64,000 nt of DNA from JBGQOG01 sp052113705 (GCF_052113705.1 NZ_JBGQOG010000006.1:124001-188000); one strand, 5' to 3'; positions 16,166-25,247 are shown, numbered from the stretch's first letter. A program made the numbers and translations. The notes: generated from the letters alone by a model not told the origin.

Positions 16166-17995
16166 TTACCCCGCCGCGCGCTCTTCCAGCGTCATCCATT
16201 CTTCCTCGGCCTGCGCCAGCGCCGCCTGCCGCTCCACCAGCCCCTCGGTGGCCTTCTGGAATTTCGCGGGCTGCTTGGCAAAAAGCTCCGGGTCCGACAG
16301 GAACTCGGTCAGCTTGGCAATCTCGGCCTCCAGCTTTTCGATGACGCCGGGCAGCGCCTCCAGCCGGTGCTTCTCGGTAAAGCTGAGCGCAGATTTCGCG
16401 GGTTTCGCGGCGGGTTTCGGCGCCTCCACCTTGGCCTCGGCCTTGGCCTCGGCCTTGGGTTCGGGCCGGACCTCTGCCACCACATCGCTGCGCTGCGCCT
16501 GATAGTCGCTCCAGCCGCCCGGATAGGCGACGGCACGGCCATCCCCCTCCATCGCAATCGTCGTGGTCGCCACGCGGTCGATGAAATCCCGGTCGTGGCT
16601 GACCAGAAGCACGGTGCCATCGTATTCGCCCAAGAGATCCTGCAAGAGATCCAGCGTCTCGACGTCCAGATCGTTGGTCGGTTCGTCGAGGATCAGCAGG
16701 TTCGAGGGCTTGGCCATGATCCGCGCCAGCAAGAGCCGCGCGCGCTCGCCCCCCGAAAGCGAGCCGATCGGCGCCCGCGCCTGGGATTCGTCAAAGAGAA
16801 AGTCCTTGAGATAGGCCACCACATGTTTCGGCGTGCCGCGCACCATCACCTGATCCGAGCGCCCCGAAACCCGCATATCGGGGTCATTCACCATGCCATC
16901 CCAAAGCGTCATCGACAGATCGAGCGTGGCGCGCGCCTGATCGAAAACCGCGACCTCGAGGTTGGTGCCCAATTGCACCTTGCCGGCATCCGGTTCAACT
17001 TCGCCGGTCAACATCTTGAGAAGCGTGGTTTTTCCCACCCCGTTCGGACCAACAAAGGCCACACGGTCACCGCGCAGCACCCGCAGATCAAAGGGTTTCA
17101 GAATGATCTTGTCGCCAAAGCGTTTCTCGATCCCCTGCACCTCGACCACGCGTTTGCCCGACGTGCTGGCGCTGTTGTCAAACTCCATCAGGGCGGTGCC
17201 CTGACGGCGGATCTGGCTTGAGCGTTCGGCGCGCAGATCGGCCAGCGCCCGCAGCCGCCCCTGATTGCGCTTGCGCCGCGCCGAGATCCCCTCGACCGCC
17301 CAGCGGCCCTCGGCCTTGATCTTGCGGTCCAGCTTGTGGCGCGCCTCATCTTCCTCGGCCCAGGTGGTTTCGCGCCATTCTTCAAAGGCGTCGAACCCCT
17401 TTTCCTGCCGCCGCACCGCACCCCGGTCGACCCAGAGCGTCGCGCGGGTCAGCGCGCGCAGAAAGGCCCGGTCGTGGCTGATCAGCACGAAAGCGGTGCG
17501 GGTCTCTTTCAACTCGCGCTCCAACCAGCCGATCGCCTCGATGTCCAGATGGTTGGTCGGCTCGTCGAGCAGCATCAGCTCGGGCGCTTCGGCCAGCAGT
17601 TTGGCCAAGGCCGCCCGCCGCCGCTCACCGCCCGAGGCGCTGGAGACCAGCGTTTCGGCCCGAAATTTCAGCCCTTCGGCGACCATCTCGACCTTGTACT
17701 CCTCGCCAATATCAAGGCCGGAGGCGGCGTAATCGCCCAAGGTGGTGAAAGCCGAGAGATCGGGCTCCTGCTCCATATAGCCGACGCGGACGCCCGGCGG
17801 CACCACGCGGTCGCCCATATCGGGTTCGACGAGACCTGCCATGACTTTCATCAAGGTGGATTTGCCCGAGCCGTTGCGCCCGACCAGCGCGACCCTGTCG
17901 CCCGGTTGAACCACGAGATCGAGACCATCAAAAATCGGATTGCCACCATAGGTGAGACCGATGCGGGAGAGCTGGAGAAGGGGTGCGCGTGCCAT
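16166..17995 (-). CDS. uup: ABC-F family ATPase, Uup-like
   Basis: A soluble 609-residue protein with two fused ABC domains and no membrane segment. Walker A motifs are GRNGSGKST (about 39-47) and GPNGVGKTT (about 317-325); signatures are SGGERRRA and SLSGGERARLL. The linker between domains is of the ABC-F ribosome-binding type, and a C-terminal coiled coil (about 545-609) follows a Lys/Ala/Glu-rich hinge with KAEAKAEAKVEA. Domain order and the C-terminal coiled coil fit Uup better than EttA. The family acts on ribosomes. Confidence 0.87.
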   Translation of the reverse strand: MARAPLLQLSRIGLTYGGNPIFDGLDLVVQPGDRVALVGRNGSGKSTLMKVMAGLVEPDMGDRVVPPGVRVGYMEQEPDLSAFTTLGDYAASGLDIGEEYKVEMVAEGLKFRAETLVSSASGGERRRAALAKLLAEAPELMLLDEPTNHLDIEAIGWLERELKETRTAFVLISHDRAFLRALTRATLWVDRGAVRRQEKGFDAFEEWRETTWAEEDEARHKLDRKIKAEGRWAVEGISARRKRNQGRLRALADLRAERSSQIRRQGTALMEFDNSASTSGKRVVEVQGIEKRFGDKIILKPFDLRVLRGDRVAFVGPNGVGKTTLLKMLTGEVEPDAGKVQLGTNLEVAVFDQARATLDLSMTLWDGMVNDPDMRVSGRSDQVMVRGTPKHVVAYLKDFLFDESQARAPIGSLSGGERARLLLARIMAKPSNLLILDEPTNDLDVETLDLLQDLLGEYDGTVLLVSHDRDFIDRVATTTIAMEGDGRAVAYPGGWSDYQAQRSDVVAEVRPEPKAEAKAEAKVEAPKPAAKPAKSALSFTEKHRLEALPGVIEKLEAEIAKLTEFLSDPELFAKQPAKFQKATEGLVERQAALAQAEEEWMTLEERAAG

Positions 17996-18087
17996 GAGTG
18001 CCAGCTATCCGCGCCGCAGCGCGGCGTCAACGGGGAAGAACGGAAACCGCAGGTTTTCCCACCCGCCCGGTCGCGGCCGGGATCGGC

Positions 18088-18131
18088 GGAGGCCTCCGGC
18101 GGGGATATTTTGAACGAAGCAAAACCGAAGC
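18088..18131 (+). repeat. Dispersed intergenic element, copy 2
   Basis: GCCTCCGGCGGGGATATTTT then GAACGAAGCAAAACC. It is inverted relative to copy 3, 86 bp away. Confidence 0.7.
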
Positions 18132-18217
18132 TGTGCGCCCGCGGCCACTCAACGCGCAGCCGGCACAACGCCTGCAAGTTGACATGATCCATGCCACTGA
18201 GGGTGCACCGCTTTCAG

Positions 18218-18252
18218 CTTGCTTCGGTAAAAATATCCCCGCCGGAGGCTCC
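18218..18252 (-). repeat. Dispersed intergenic element, copy 3 (inverted)
   Basis: Reads on the minus strand GCCTCCGGCGGGGATATTTT then TACCGAAGCAAGC. It ends 2 bp beyond the stop of the OlsB-like gene, so it forms that gene's 3' region. Confidence 0.7.
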
Positions 18253-18253
18253 C

Positions 18254-19030
18254 TCAGCCCGCCACCTCGCGCAGGAGCCGGGCGCGGGCGGGCGGGATGG
18301 CCCGGATCTCCAGCCCGGTGAAAACATGCAGCGTGTTGAGGTCCCGGTCGACCACCGCATGATCCGAGACCCAGCCGCCCATCATCAGATAGGTGCGCAG
18401 CAGGGGCGGCATGCGCAGCATCGCCTGTTTCGCATCCGGCTGCCGCCCGCGCAGCAGGCGGCCAAAGCGGAAGACGTCCGGCGCCTTCACCCGGGGCAGC
18501 CAGCGGCGCGGCGCGATGTGCCGCGCGCGCAGCATGGCGAAAGCATCCAGATAGGCCTCCGTCTCGGTGCCGAGAAAGGAAGAACAGCCAAACAACATCT
18601 CGACCCCCTCCTCGTCGACAAAGCGCGTCATCGCCCCCCAGGCCACGCGCAGGATGTCGGGGTCATGCCAGTCGGGATCAAGGCAAAAACGGCCCATCTC
18701 GACCATCTTGCCGGGGAAGCTGCCCAGGGCGGACAATTCATAATACTGCGCCGAATAGCTTTTGTGCAGCTCGGCCCCATCGCGCAGCGGCAAGAGGCGA
18801 AAGCAACAGACCAGCGCACCGCTGCGGGTCTCTTCGACCAGCACATGCCGGCAGTCGGCGTCGAAAGCATCGCGGTCCACGGGCCCTTGCGCCGCAGCGC
18901 CGCCGCCTGACACGGGCCCGTCTTGCCCGGCGCCGCGAAAGGCCCGGCCCCGCAGTGCCTGTGCCGCAGCCAGATCCGCGGCCGTCTCGGCCAGACGCGC
19001 GGCATAGCGTCCCTTGCGCAATGAAAGCAT
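18254..19030 (-). CDS. GNAT-fold acyltransferase, OlsB-like (ornithine/acyl-ACP N-acyltransferase family)
   Basis: A 258-residue soluble protein matching the hemolysin/OlsB acetyltransferase family. It has CRHVLVEE, a VEMGRFCLDPDW motif (the family's E-x-GR segment), LFGCSSFLGTE and a C-terminal arm. OlsB enzymes attach a 3-hydroxyacyl chain from ACP to the alpha-amino group of ornithine, the first step to ornithine lipids. The usual partner OlsA, an O-acyltransferase, is not adjacent, so it could be a paralogue with another amine substrate. It is divergent from msrB, which suggests a promoter pair in 19031-19150. Confidence 0.75.
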   Translation of the reverse strand: MLSLRKGRYAARLAETAADLAAAQALRGRAFRGAGQDGPVSGGGAAAQGPVDRDAFDADCRHVLVEETRSGALVCCFRLLPLRDGAELHKSYSAQYYELSALGSFPGKMVEMGRFCLDPDWHDPDILRVAWGAMTRFVDEEGVEMLFGCSSFLGTETEAYLDAFAMLRARHIAPRRWLPRVKAPDVFRFGRLLRGRQPDAKQAMLRMPPLLRTYLMMGGWVSDHAVVDRDLNTLHVFTGLEIRAIPPARARLLREVAG

Positions 19031-19150
19031 TCGCTCCTCGCTTCTGGCAGACGCGCGGCGACGTCCTATATTAGGGCAGAAGATCCGCCGTCAACGTACC
19101 GACAGGATATGACGGATTGGCGAAAAAGGATATGAGGAAGAGGAGCGCCC

Positions 19151-19546
19151 ATGAGCGAAACACCCCGCAAGACCGACGCCGACTGGCGCGAAGAACTGAC
19201 CCCTCTGGCCTATGAGGTCACCCGCCGTGGCGCGACCGAGCGTCCGTTCAGCCATCCGGGTTTCGCCCCGGGGCCGGGCGTGTTCCATTGCGTGTGCTGC
19301 GGCGCGGAACTCTTTGAGAAAGATCAAAAATTCGAATCCGGCTGCGGCTGGCCCGCCTTTTCCGCGCCCGCCGATGAGGCAGCGATCCGCGAGCTGCGCG
19401 ATGTGACGCATGGCATGGTGCGCACCGAGGTGCGCTGCGCCGATTGCGACGCGCATCTGGGACATGTGTTTGACGATGGCCCCGGGCCGACGGGGCTGCG
19501 CTATTGCATCAATGGCGTCGCGCTGGATTTCGAACCCGAAAGCTGA
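19151..19546 (+). CDS. msrB: Peptide-methionine (R)-S-oxide reductase
   Basis: A 131-residue thiol-dependent repair enzyme for methionine-R-sulfoxide. Zinc ligands are C47/C50 and C96/C99, the substrate pocket motif is GCGWPAF with a candidate resolving Cys65, and the catalytic Cys is about 119 in GLRYCINGVAL. AGGAAGAGG ribosome-binding site; monocistronic with its own terminator. Confidence 0.95.
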   Translation: MSETPRKTDADWREELTPLAYEVTRRGATERPFSHPGFAPGPGVFHCVCCGAELFEKDQKFESGCGWPAFSAPADEAAIRELRDVTHGMVRTEVRCADCDAHLGHVFDDGPGPTGLRYCINGVALDFEPES

Positions 19547-19590
19547 GCGCCGTCGACACGGCCTGCCGGCACACGAGGCGCCGAAACGAC

Positions 19591-19619
19591 AAAGGGCAGA
19601 CCGCCGGGTCTGCCCTTTT
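19591..19619. terminator. Bidirectional terminator, msrB / bamE
   Basis: AAAGGGCAGACC (19591-19602) / GGTCTGCCCTTT (19607-19618) with a GCCG tetraloop. Confidence 0.92.
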
Positions 19620-19679
19620 GCATTTTCCGAGCGCAGCCGCGGATGGCCGCCGCCGCAGCGCGCCTGCCCGCCACCGTGC

Positions 19680-20147
19680 TCAGTCGACGATGCGGCTGGC
19701 GTCCAGACGGCCCAGGTTGCCCATCAGCTGACGCACCAGACCGACGCCTTTGATCCCGCTGTCGGTCACGCGGCGCGACAGCACCACGACCTCGCCCCGC
19801 TCCAGACCGAAGCGCTCGACATTCTCAAGCACACCAGCCTGATCAAAGCGCACCACCACCACCTGACGGTCGATCTCTTGCGCGGCCCGAATGCCCGAGC
19901 GCTTCCAGCGGCTGCCGATGTAATACCAGCCCGAGCCTTCCAGCACGCCGGTCGCGGCGGGGCGGCCGATGGCTTCGGTCACATCGGCCTGGGTCGACTT
20001 GCCCACCGTGATCGAGGCCAGTTCGAGATCGGTCGGAATATACCCGTGGTTTTCGTAGATTGGCGAACAGCCGCCGAGCGCCAAAGCGGCAGCCCCCGAC
20101 AGCGCCACTGCCAAAGCCCCACGGCGCGTAACCGAACCTTTGCTCAC
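19680..20147 (-). CDS. bamE: Outer-membrane assembly lipoprotein BamE/SmpA
   Basis: A 155-residue lipoprotein of the BAM complex that folds outer-membrane beta-barrels. GTG 20147 is preferred over ATG 20168 because AGGGGGCTTT sits at the right distance and the protein then begins with a normal lipoprotein signal, with lipobox LALGGC and acylated Cys about 27. The SmpA/OmlA domain follows (ITVGKSTQADVTEAIGRPAA, GSGWYYIGSRWK). It sits divergent from the yceD-rpmF-plsX-fabH cluster. Confidence 0.9.
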   Translation of the reverse strand: MSKGSVTRRGALAVALSGAAALALGGCSPIYENHGYIPTDLELASITVGKSTQADVTEAIGRPAATGVLEGSGWYYIGSRWKRSGIRAAQEIDRQVVVVRFDQAGVLENVERFGLERGEVVVLSRRVTDSGIKGVGLVRQLMGNLGRLDASRIVD

Positions 20148-20392
20148 CCGAAAGCCCCCTCTTGTCATGCGGCGCGAAGCCTTTTATCCCGATTACATCA
20201 GACGCGCCCGACCCTCAAGGACGCAAACGCCGCCCGTGCCTCTTCGGGGTGCCCAGGCCAGCGCCGAACCGCTGCCCGATCCGGCGACCCGACCCTGCCC
20301 GGCCTTCGCATTCTGCCCGGCGGCCCTGCCCGCCCGGCCCCAAATTCTGTCCCGGCCCGACCCTGTCGCGCCAGACCCAGGAGAATACCCCG

Positions 20393-20965
20393 ATGTCGCA
20401 AGACCCGATGCTGCCCGTGGATCCGCTGCCCTATTCGCAGCCCTACCGGATCACCGACCTGCCCGGCCGCAAGCCCACGCATTTCAACGTGATCCCCGAT
20501 GGCCATATCCGCGCGGCCATTGCCAAATTCCTCGACTTTCCCAAGCTGAAAAGCCTGTCCTTTGCCGGATCGCTGACCCCGAAGGGCCGCAGCGACTGGA
20601 TTCTGGAGGGCGAACTGCGCGCCGATGTCGTGCAGGAATGCATCATCACGCTGGAACCCGTACCCGCCAAGTTGCAGGAAAAAGTCCGCCGCACCTTTCT
20701 GACCGAAATGCCCGCGGTGACCGGCGATGAAGAGGAAATGCCCGAAGACGACACGATCGAGCAGCTGACCGGCACCATTGACGTCGGCGCGGTGATGATC
20801 GAGGCGCTGGAGCTGGCGCTGCCGCTCTATCCGCGCGCCAAAGGGGCGGAACTTGGGGCGGCGCAATTCTCCGAGCCCGGCACCGAAGCACTGAACGACG
20901 AAACCATCCGGCCTTTCGCCGCGCTGGGGGATCTGCTGAAAAAGAAAGAGACCGGCAACGACTAG
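20393..20965 (+). CDS. yceD: YceD/DUF177 family protein
   Basis: A 190-residue protein of the DUF177 family that almost always precedes rpmF and is linked to 23S rRNA accumulation or processing in bacteria and plastids. Visible features are the GRSDWILEGELRADVVQECI core, an acidic loop (GDEEEMPEDD) and the C-terminal FAALGDLLKKKET motif. The usual metal-binding-like CxxC is absent; a lone Cys lies in QECI. ATG 20393 follows CAGGAG. Confidence 0.88.
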   Translation: MSQDPMLPVDPLPYSQPYRITDLPGRKPTHFNVIPDGHIRAAIAKFLDFPKLKSLSFAGSLTPKGRSDWILEGELRADVVQECIITLEPVPAKLQEKVRRTFLTEMPAVTGDEEEMPEDDTIEQLTGTIDVGAVMIEALELALPLYPRAKGAELGAAQFSEPGTEALNDETIRPFAALGDLLKKKETGND

Positions 20966-20990
20966 GTGGCGACTGGGCGGTGACCAGGTG

Positions 20991-21040
20991 ACGCGGGCGG
21001 GTGGTGGCTGGCGGGCGACACGGGCGGGTGGCGGCTGGCA
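20991..21040 (+). repeat. Two 23-bp direct repeats, 27-bp period
   Basis: GACGCGGGCGGGTGGTGGCT and GACACGGGCGGGTGGCGGCT units (20991 and 21018) between yceD and the rpmF promoter. Confidence 0.6.
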
Positions 21041-21120
21041 AAAATGCAGGCAGATTCAGCGTCCCGTGGCGGCTTTGGCTGCATTCGCAGAAATCCCGCC
21101 CGGCGCACCGAAGAAAGCAC

Positions 21121-21148
21121 TTGCGCCGCGAGAGAATCTGACTATGTT
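21121..21148 (+). promoter_or_regulatory. Promoter upstream of rpmF-plsX-fabH
   Basis: TTGCGC (21121-21126), 16-bp spacer, TATGTT (21143-21148), with rpmF starting 107 bp downstream. Confidence 0.45.
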
Positions 21149-21254
21149 CCCGCCCTCATTCAGATCGTGGATTCACACCCGGTTTCATTCGGAAATCAGT
21201 GTTGAAATTCCAGAGAAATCAGGGCCTTCGGCCCCCCAAGCCCGAGGTTGAGAC

Positions 21255-21461
21255 ATGGCAGTCCCACAGAACCGAGTAACGCGGTCCCGCCGTAACATGC
21301 GTCGTTCGCACGATTCCCTGGTCGCAGCGAATCCGGCAGAATGCCCGAACTGCGGCGAGTTGAAGCGCCCCCACCACGTGTGTGGCGCTTGCGGTCATTA
21401 CGATGAGCGCGAAGTGGTGGCTCAGGCCGCCGAGGTCGATCTGGACGACGACGCGGCGTAA
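21255..21461 (+). CDS. rpmF: 50S ribosomal protein bL32
   Basis: A 68-residue protein with the typical MAVPQNRVTRSRRNMRRSHD start and a four-Cys zinc site CPNC...CGAC (about 31-48). AGGTTGAGAC precedes it. It heads the conserved rpmF-plsX-fabH arrangement linking ribosome and fatty-acid synthesis genes. Confidence 0.97.
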   Translation: MAVPQNRVTRSRRNMRRSHDSLVAANPAECPNCGELKRPHHVCGACGHYDEREVVAQAAEVDLDDDAA

Positions 21462-21481
21462 GCCGGGTCGCCCCGCTCCTC

Positions 21482-22609
21482 ATGTCGTCTGTGCAGGACC
21501 AAACGCTCCGGGCCCAGGCGCAGGAAACTGCGGGCGCCGTCGTCATTTCCGTTGACGCCATGGGTGGCGACAAGGGGCCGGCGGCGGTTGTCGCCGGCAT
21601 TTCCGCGTCTGCCGAAAAGAACCCGGCGATCCGATTCATCGTGCACGGCCCGCAAGACGACCTTGCGCGGCTGATCGCGAAAGAGCCCGGCCTGGCCGGG
21701 CGCTGCGAAATTCGCCATGCCGAGGGCGTGGTGACCATGAACGACAAGCCGAGCCAGGTGATGCGCAACGGCCGGGGCACTTCGATGTGGTCCGCGATCG
21801 AAAGCGTGCGCGATGGCGAGGCGACCGTGGCCGTCTCTTGCGGCAATACCGGCGCGCTGATGGCGCTGTCGATGATCCGGCTGCGCAAGCTGCCCGGCAT
21901 CAACCGGCCCGCCATTGCCTGCCTCTGGCCTTCCCGGAATCCCTCTGGTTTCAACGTGATGCTGGATGTGGGCGCTGATGTGAAGGCCGATGCCCCCGAC
22001 CTCGTGCAATATGCGCTGATGGGGACCTCTTATGCCCGCAACGGTCTGAACATCGCCCGCCCCCGCGTCGGTCTGCTGAATGTCGGCACCGAAGAGCACA
22101 AGGGCCGTGCCGAGCTGAAGCTGGCGCATGAGATGATCGGGCAGACGGCGGAACTGGGCCAGTTTGACTATATCGGCTTTGTCGAGGGCAATGACCTGCC
22201 CTCCGACCGGGTGGATGTGATCGTGACCGACGGTTTCACCGGCAATGTCGCGCTGAAAACCGGCGAGGGCACGGCCAAGCTGATCTCGGAATTCATGCGC
22301 GAATCCTTCACCGCGACCTTCCTGTCGAAGGTGGTGGCGCTCTTGGCGATGAATGTGCTGAACCGGCTGAAAAAGCGCATGGACCCGCGCCGCGCCAATG
22401 GCGGCGTGTTCCTCGGGCTGAACGGCACGGTGGTGAAATCGCATGGCTCGGCCGATGCGACCGGCGTCTCCGCCGCGATCCGCCTGGCATTCCAGCTGGC
22501 GCAATCAGGTTTTCAGGAGCGGCTTGCGGCACGGGTTGCCTCGGTGCAGGCCAGCGGGCAGGATGCCGCCGCCGACCCCGGCGAAGCAGGAAACAGGATA
22601 TCTTCATGA
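21482..22609 (+). CDS. plsX: Phosphate acyltransferase PlsX
   Basis: Converts acyl-ACP to acyl-phosphate for phosphatidic acid synthesis. The 375-residue protein has the N-terminal ISVDAMGGDKGPAAVV motif, SCGNTGALMA and VGLLNVGTEEHKG. ATG 21482, 20 bp after rpmF, lacks a good ribosome-binding site and adds about 20 residues before the conserved strand; GTG 21491 is an alternative. Its stop overlaps the fabH start by 4 nt (ATGA), implying translational coupling. Confidence 0.95.
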   Translation: MSSVQDQTLRAQAQETAGAVVISVDAMGGDKGPAAVVAGISASAEKNPAIRFIVHGPQDDLARLIAKEPGLAGRCEIRHAEGVVTMNDKPSQVMRNGRGTSMWSAIESVRDGEATVAVSCGNTGALMALSMIRLRKLPGINRPAIACLWPSRNPSGFNVMLDVGADVKADAPDLVQYALMGTSYARNGLNIARPRVGLLNVGTEEHKGRAELKLAHEMIGQTAELGQFDYIGFVEGNDLPSDRVDVIVTDGFTGNVALKTGEGTAKLISEFMRESFTATFLSKVVALLAMNVLNRLKKRMDPRRANGGVFLGLNGTVVKSHGSADATGVSAAIRLAFQLAQSGFQERLAARVASVQASGQDAAADPGEAGNRISS

Positions 22610-23580
22610 CAATGCGCGCCGTGGTTCGTGGTGTCGGGCATTATTTGCCCGAACGTGTGGTGCCGAATGCCGAGTTTGAGGCCAAAGTCGACACCTCGGA
22701 TGAATGGATCCGCAGCCGCACCGGGATTGAGCGCCGCCATTTCGCCGCCGAGGGGCAGACGACCTCGGATCTGGCGATCCGCGCCGCCCAGGCCGCGCTG
22801 ACCGATGCCGGGATGACCGTCGATCAGATCGACGCGATCATCGTGGCGACATCTACCCCGGATTTCACCTTCCCCTCTGTCGCCACCATGGTGCAGGCGG
22901 GCCTCGGCTCGACCTCCGGTTTTGCCTTCGACGTGCAGGCGGTTTGCGCCGGATTCGTTTTCGCGCTGGCCAATGCCAATGGGATGATCCTCTCGGGTCA
23001 GGCGAACCGCGTGCTGGTGATCGGCGCGGAAACCTTCAGCCGGATCATGGACTGGAATGACCGCACCACCTGCGTTTTGTTCGGTGACGGCGCGGGCGCG
23101 CTGATCCTGGAGGCGCAGGAGGGCAATGGCACTTCGGCGGACCGCGGGATTCTCTCCTCGGATCTCAACAGCGATGGCCGCCACCGCGATCTGCTGTATG
23201 TCGATGGCGGTGTCTCCACCACCGGCACGGCGGGCGTGCTGAAGATGCAGGGCAATTCGGTGTTCAAACATGCGGTGGTCAAGCTGGCCGAAACCGCGCA
23301 CAAGGCTTTGGACAAGGCCGGACTGACCAGCCAGGACGTGGATTGGATCGTGCCGCATCAGGCCAATCTGCGCATCATCACCGCCACGGCGGAGCGGATG
23401 CAGGTCTCGATGGACCATGTGGTGGTGACCGTGCAGGATCACGGCAACACCTCGGCCGCCTCGATCCCGCTGGCTTTGTCGGTGGGCAAGGCGCGGGGCC
23501 AGATCAAACAGGGCGACCTCGTGGTGACCGAAGCGATTGGCGGCGGTCTGGCCTGGGGCTCGGTCGTTCTGCGCTGGTAA
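22606..23580 (+). CDS. fabH: 3-oxoacyl-ACP synthase III (KASIII)
   Basis: Initiates fatty-acid synthesis from acetyl-CoA and malonyl-ACP. The 324-residue sequence has the catalytic triad of the family: Cys114 in DVQAVCAGF, His251 in IVPHQANLRI and Asn281 in DHGNTSAAS. Full length; coupled to plsX by a 4-nt overlap. Confidence 0.97.
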   Translation: MTMRAVVRGVGHYLPERVVPNAEFEAKVDTSDEWIRSRTGIERRHFAAEGQTTSDLAIRAAQAALTDAGMTVDQIDAIIVATSTPDFTFPSVATMVQAGLGSTSGFAFDVQAVCAGFVFALANANGMILSGQANRVLVIGAETFSRIMDWNDRTTCVLFGDGAGALILEAQEGNGTSADRGILSSDLNSDGRHRDLLYVDGGVSTTGTAGVLKMQGNSVFKHAVVKLAETAHKALDKAGLTSQDVDWIVPHQANLRIITATAERMQVSMDHVVVTVQDHGNTSAASIPLALSVGKARGQIKQGDLVVTEAIGGGLAWGSVVLRW

Positions 23581-23687
23581 CCATTCCGCGCGGATCATCC
23601 ATATGAACTAGGCCCGGCAAGTCATTGATATTGACTCGGGAATCTATTGCCCCCATCCTGCCCCCACAACCATCCGGGGGGATCGTG

Positions 23688-23990
23688 ATGAGCGACAAGA
23701 CTTTGACACGCATGGACCTGAGCGAAGCGGTGTTCCGCGAAGTGGGTCTCTCGCGCAATGAATCCGCGCAATTGGTGGAATCGGTGCTGACCCATATGTC
23801 CGATGCCTTGGTGCAGGGCGAGATGGTGAAGATCTCTTCCTTCGGCACTTTCTCGGTGCGCGAAAAGGCGTCGCGCATGGGGCGCAATCCGAAAACCGGC
23901 GAAGAGGTTCCGATCTCACCGCGCCGGGTTTTGTCGTTCCGTCCCTCGCATCTGATGAAAGATCGCGTGGCGGCTGGCAACAAGGCCTGA
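23688..23990 (+). CDS. ihfA: Integration host factor alpha subunit
   Basis: A 100-residue DNA-bending protein. It has MDLSEAVFREVGLSRNESAQ, SFGTFSVREKASRMGRNPKT with the minor-groove-inserting arm, and the RRVLSFRPSHLMKDRV C-terminus. ATG 23688 follows GGGGGATC. IHF assists sigma-54-dependent and other promoters; in R. capsulatus an IHF mutation is known to impair hydrogenase expression. 108 bp after fabH, so possibly its own promoter. Confidence 0.95.
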   Translation: MSDKTLTRMDLSEAVFREVGLSRNESAQLVESVLTHMSDALVQGEMVKISSFGTFSVREKASRMGRNPKTGEEVPISPRRVLSFRPSHLMKDRVAAGNKA

Positions 23991-24005
23991 GGGTAACGCC
24001 GGGCG

Positions 24006-25247
24006 ATGAGCAAATCCGCCGATGCGTTCCGCACCATCTCGGAAGTGGCTGATGTGCTGGCAACCCCGGCGCATGTGCTGCGATTCTGGGAGAGCAAGTT
24101 CACGCAGATCAAGCCGGTGAAGCGGGCGGGCGGGCGGCGGTATTACCGCCCCGCCGATGTCGCGCTTTTGGGTGGGATCAAGCAGCTCTTGCATGAAGAT
24201 GGGCTGACCATCCGCGGCGTGCAAAAGATCCTCAAGGATCAGGGCGTGAAACATGTCTCGTCCCTCGCGCGGCTGCCCGATGACGAGGGTGGCGACGCGG
24301 CGGATGTGATGGGCATGGCGGAAGTGGCCGAAGCCAGCACCGCGATCCTGCACGACACGCCCCCCCCTGCGCCCGACGCACCCGGGCCGGATGAACCCGG
24401 GCCAGACGAACCTGCACCGGACATGCCGGAACCCGCGGTGCCGGGGCCGGAGATACCGCAACCGGACGCGCCCGTCCCGGCGCAGCCGGACGAAATCCCC
24501 GTGCCCGACCTGCCCGCACCGAGCGCGCCCGAACCGGAAGTGCCGGGTCGGCAGGTGCCGGTGCCCGATATCTTCGTGCCCGAAGCGCCGCCGCGGGAAT
24601 TCCCAGCCACCGCCCCCGAGATCCCGGCGGCGGCCCCGGATGAACTGCCGCAGGACATGCCGCTGGAAATCCCGGATCGGGACGCCCTGCCTGATGCTTC
24701 GGGTGATGAACTGGCCGTGACCGCGCCGCAGGAGACCATGTGGTCGGCGGCACCGGCATCTGCCGCCGCGGCGGAGGATGCCGGGTGGGCAGCCACGCAG
24801 GCCACCGACGCGGCCAGCGACCCCGATGCGCCCGAGATGGCCGATCCGGCACCAGCCAAAGCAGCACCAGCGCAGCCTTCGCAGGCGGCGGCCAGCGCGC
24901 CGCAAGCGGCCGCAACCGTGGTTGCTCCGCCTGCCCCTGTCCCTGCCCCGACATCGACCGTCGCGGCAGAACATCCCAGCCTGCTGCCGGATGCGGCGCC
25001 GCAACCGCGCCCCGCCGCCGCGCAGGAGCCCGCGCGGCGCAGCCCGCGGCCGCGCAGCGATTCGGCCGCCCAGCCCGATCTTTTCGGCGCGGCACCCGCA
25101 GAAGCCTCGGCCGATGAGATCCCGCGTCTGGCCGCCCGTCTGCGCCTCGCTGAGGGCAAAGCCCTCTCGGCCCGCGAACGCGCGGAAATCAGCAGCATCA
25201 AGACCCGCTTGGCCGAGTTGCACCGCCGCCTGGGCGATGAGCGCTGA
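24006..25247 (+). CDS. MerR-type DNA-binding protein with a long Pro/Ala-rich linker
   Basis: A 413-residue protein. Residues about 8-78 are a MerR-like winged helix-turn-helix (TISEVADVLATPAHVLRFWE, GGRRYYRPADVALL). Residues about 95-345 are a low-complexity Pro/Ala/Asp/Glu linker with no recognisable fold. A short helical C-terminus (about 365-413, RLAARLRLAEGKALSARERA then KTRLAELHRRL) looks like an oligomerisation segment. There is no ligand pocket like classic MerR sensors. Located 15 bp after ihfA, a pairing common in Rhodobacterales. Target genes unknown. Confidence 0.85.
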   Translation: MSKSADAFRTISEVADVLATPAHVLRFWESKFTQIKPVKRAGGRRYYRPADVALLGGIKQLLHEDGLTIRGVQKILKDQGVKHVSSLARLPDDEGGDAADVMGMAEVAEASTAILHDTPPPAPDAPGPDEPGPDEPAPDMPEPAVPGPEIPQPDAPVPAQPDEIPVPDLPAPSAPEPEVPGRQVPVPDIFVPEAPPREFPATAPEIPAAAPDELPQDMPLEIPDRDALPDASGDELAVTAPQETMWSAAPASAAAAEDAGWAATQATDAASDPDAPEMADPAPAKAAPAQPSQAAASAPQAAATVVAPPAPVPAPTSTVAAEHPSLLPDAAPQPRPAAAQEPARRSPRPRSDSAAQPDLFGAAPAEASADEIPRLAARLRLAEGKALSARERAEISSIKTRLAELHRRLGDER

